The translations under genes were made by a program, and so were the position numbers. Positions 5,922 to 7,471 of a stretch of 7,471 nt of DNA are shown one piece after another; the stretch's first letter is position 1, and every line of letters starts with the position of its first letter. The stretch spans positions 1 to 7,471 of the forward strand of contig SBFU01000128.1 in the NCBI GenBank assembly GCA_006227785.1, in the 5' to 3' direction. Under the pieces are notes generated by a model. The model was not told the DNA's origin, searched no databases, and was given only the letters and a program-made list of their open reading frames with translations. This DNA comes from Burkholderiales bacterium. GTDB taxonomy: Bacteria; Pseudomonadota; Gammaproteobacteria; Burkholderiales; Burkholderiaceae_C.

Positions 5922-7468
5922 GCGCTGGTCACCGCAATGCCTTTGAACTCACCGCTGGCGATGCGCTTCTCCCACTCGGCCGGACCGGTGATGTGGGCAC
6001 TGGTACCCCCCGAATCCACAGCCACGGTGACCGGCATGTCGACCACGTCGAACTCGTAGATGGCCTCCATGCCCAGGTCCTCGAAGCCCACCACCTTGGC
6101 GCCCTTGATGGCTTTGGACACCAGGTAGGCGGCCCCGCCCACCGCCATCAGGTAGGCCGACTTGTGCTGCTTGATGGACTCGATGGCCACGGGTCCTCGC
6201 TCGGCCTTGCCGATCATGGCGATCAGGCCAGTCTTCTCCAGCATCATGTCGGTGAACTTGTCCATTCGGGTGGCGGTGGTCGGGCCGGCCGGTCCCACCA
6301 CCTCGTCGCGCACCGGATCGACCGGACCGACGTAGTAGATGACGCGGTTGGTGAAGTCCACCGGCAGTTGTTCCCCCTTGGCCAGCATGTCCTGGATGCG
6401 CTTGTGCGCGGCATCGCGGCCGGTGAGCATCTTGCCGTTGAGCAGCAGGGTCTGGCCCGGCTTCCAGCTGGCCACCTGTTCCTTGGTCAGGGTGTTCAGG
6501 TCCACGCGCTGGCTCTTCTCGGTGTCGGGCGTCCAGTTCACATTGGGCCACAGGTCCAGGCTGGGTGCTTCCAGATAGACCGGACCGGAGCCGTCCATCA
6601 CGAAGTGCGCATGGCGTGTGGCGGCGCAGTTGGGAATCATGGCCACAGGCTTGGAGGCGGCGTGGGTCGGGTACATCTTGATCTTGACGTCCAGCACGGT
6701 GGTCAGTCCGCCCAGGCCCTGGGCGCCGATGCCCAGCGCGTTGACCTTCTCGTACAGTTCCAGGCGCAGTTCCTCGACCTGATCAAGCTTCTCGCCGCGG
6801 GCGGATTTGGCCTGCAGCTCGTACATGTTCAGGTCGTCCATCAGGCTTTCCTTGGCCAGCAGCACGGCCTTCTCGGCGGTGCCGCCAATGCCGATGCCCA
6901 GCATGCCGGGTGGGCACCAGCCGGCGCCCATGGTGGGCACCGTCTTGAGCACCCAGTCCACCAGGGAGTCGCTGGGATTCATCATGATCATCTTCGACTT
7001 GTTCTCCGAACCGCCGCCCTTGGCGGCCACCGTGACGTCCACCGTATCCCCAGGCACGATCTCGGTGAAGATGACCGCAGGCGTGTTGTCCTTGGTGTTC
7101 TTGCGAGCGAAATGCGGGTCGGCCACCACGCTGGCGCGCAACTGGTTGTCCGGGTGGTTGTAGCCACGGCGCACGCCCTCGTTGACGGCGTCTTCGAGGC
7201 TGCCGGTGAAGCCTTCCCAGCGCACGTTCATGCCCACCTTGAGGAAGACGTTGACGATGCCGGTGTCCTGGCAGATGGGCCGGTGGCCAAAGGCGCTCAT
7301 CTTGGAGTTGGTGAGGATCTGGGCGATCGCGTCCTTGGCCGCGGCACTCTGCTCACGTTCATAGGCGCGGGCCAGATGCTGGATGTAATCGGCCGGGTGG
7401 TAATAGCTGATGTACTGCAGCGCGGCAGCGACGGATTCGATCAGGTCTTCCTGGCGGATGGTGCTCAT
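5918..7468 (-). CDS. fumA: Fumarate hydratase, class I (iron-sulfur, FumA/FumB type)
   Basis: It catalyses reversible hydration of fumarate to (S)-malate in the TCA cycle, using a [4Fe-4S] cluster; it is unrelated to the Fe-independent FumC class. The 516-residue chain fuses the alpha domain (about 10-285) and the beta domain (about 295-505). Cluster cysteines are apparent in PICQDTG (C66), GWCPPG (C185) and IPNCAATRH (C281), spaced 119 and 96, close to E. coli FumA (C105, C224, C318). Other conserved stretches are KGGGSENKS (150-158), GIGIGGTAE (191-199), GRDAAHKR (350-357) and GPAGPTTATRMD (392-403). It is shorter than E. coli FumA (548), lacking part of the N-terminus, as is common in betaproteobacteria. 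ATG 7468 fits the family start, but only three more bases are visible, so the ribosome site and promoter cannot be judged. Its stop overlaps the murI start by 4 nt. Confidence 0.96.
   Translation of the reverse strand: MSTIRQEDLIESVAAALQYISYYHPADYIQHLARAYEREQSAAAKDAIAQILTNSKMSAFGHRPICQDTGIVNVFLKVGMNVRWEGFTGSLEDAVNEGVRRGYNHPDNQLRASVVADPHFARKNTKDNTPAVIFTEIVPGDTVDVTVAAKGGGSENKSKMIMMNPSDSLVDWVLKTVPTMGAGWCPPGMLGIGIGGTAEKAVLLAKESLMDDLNMYELQAKSARGEKLDQVEELRLELYEKVNALGIGAQGLGGLTTVLDVKIKMYPTHAASKPVAMIPNCAATRHAHFVMDGSGPVYLEAPSLDLWPNVNWTPDTEKSQRVDLNTLTKEQVASWKPGQTLLLNGKMLTGRDAAHKRIQDMLAKGEQLPVDFTNRVIYYVGPVDPVRDEVVGPAGPTTATRMDKFTDMMLEKTGLIAMIGKAERGPVAIESIKQHKSAYLMAVGGAAYLVSKAIKGAKVVGFEDLGMEAIYEFDVVDMPVTVAVDSGGTSAHITGPAEWEKRIASGEFKGIAVTSA
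5929..5933 (-). promoter_or_regulatory. Ribosome binding site of murI inside the fumarase gene
   Basis: On the minus strand GGTGA (5933-5929) lies 7 nt before the TTG start at 5921, within the last codons of the fumarase gene. It supports the non-ATG start and coupled translation of murI. Confidence 0.55.
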
Positions 7469-7471
7469 GTC

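Noticed and set aside
5004..6059. A 351-codon plus-strand open frame opposite murI and the fumarase end
   Set aside because: It is antisense to two certain genes with intact catalytic motifs; its composition is shadow-like and no family is recognisable.
1..7471. Possible mobile element, CRISPR array, defence or phage system in the window
   Set aside because: No regular direct repeats, terminal inverted repeats, transposase, integrase or tRNA-end duplication is visible. Every gene is either housekeeping or a small lone conserved-type protein with matching codon use.

Overview
The window is an ordinary, tightly packed piece of chromosome from a GC-rich betaproteobacterium. It is most likely from Burkholderiales and probably from Comamonadaceae. 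The placement rests on the sequences of ClpX, Lon, MurI and the short class I fumarase, on tRNA genes that encode their CCA ends, and on strong G/C preference at third codon positions. The family-level placement is inference from recall, not a database result.

Left part (1-3265, + strand): the 3' portion of clpX (AAA+ unfoldase of ClpXP) is followed after 109 bp by a complete, intact lon (ATP-dependent protease La). A good sigma-32-like heat-shock promoter lies in the gap, just before lon. Together they form a protein quality-control block.

Middle (3266-3847, + strand): about 580 bp without a protein gene holds three tRNA genes, Gly(GCC), Cys(GCA) and Leu(UAA). This is the gene order of the E. 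coli glyW-cysT-leuZ operon. The first has a strong promoter with a perfect TATAAT and an upstream A-tract. Textbook intrinsic terminators lie between Gly and Cys and between Cys and Leu, which makes expression of the two downstream tRNAs an open question.

Right of that, a 207-residue acidic protein of unknown function (3848-4471, +) converges on a minus-strand group. That group is, in transcription order, a class I [4Fe-4S] fumarate hydratase (7468-5918), a glutamate racemase murI whose TTG start overlaps the fumarase stop codon (5921-5109), and after 178 bp a small helix-hairpin-helix protein of the DUF4332 type (4930-4520). Fumarase serves the TCA cycle and MurI supplies D-glutamate for peptidoglycan. 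Their link looks like operon economy plus translational coupling rather than a shared pathway.

I found no mobile element, CRISPR array, phage gene, attachment site or defence-like system. I see no undescribed multi-gene system here. The points worth a second look are regulatory: the terminator-punctuated tRNA cluster, the dyad around the tRNA promoter -35 box, the lon heat-shock promoter, an MGF in place of IGF in the ClpP-docking loop of ClpX, the TTG-coupled murI, and the uncharacterised acidic protein.
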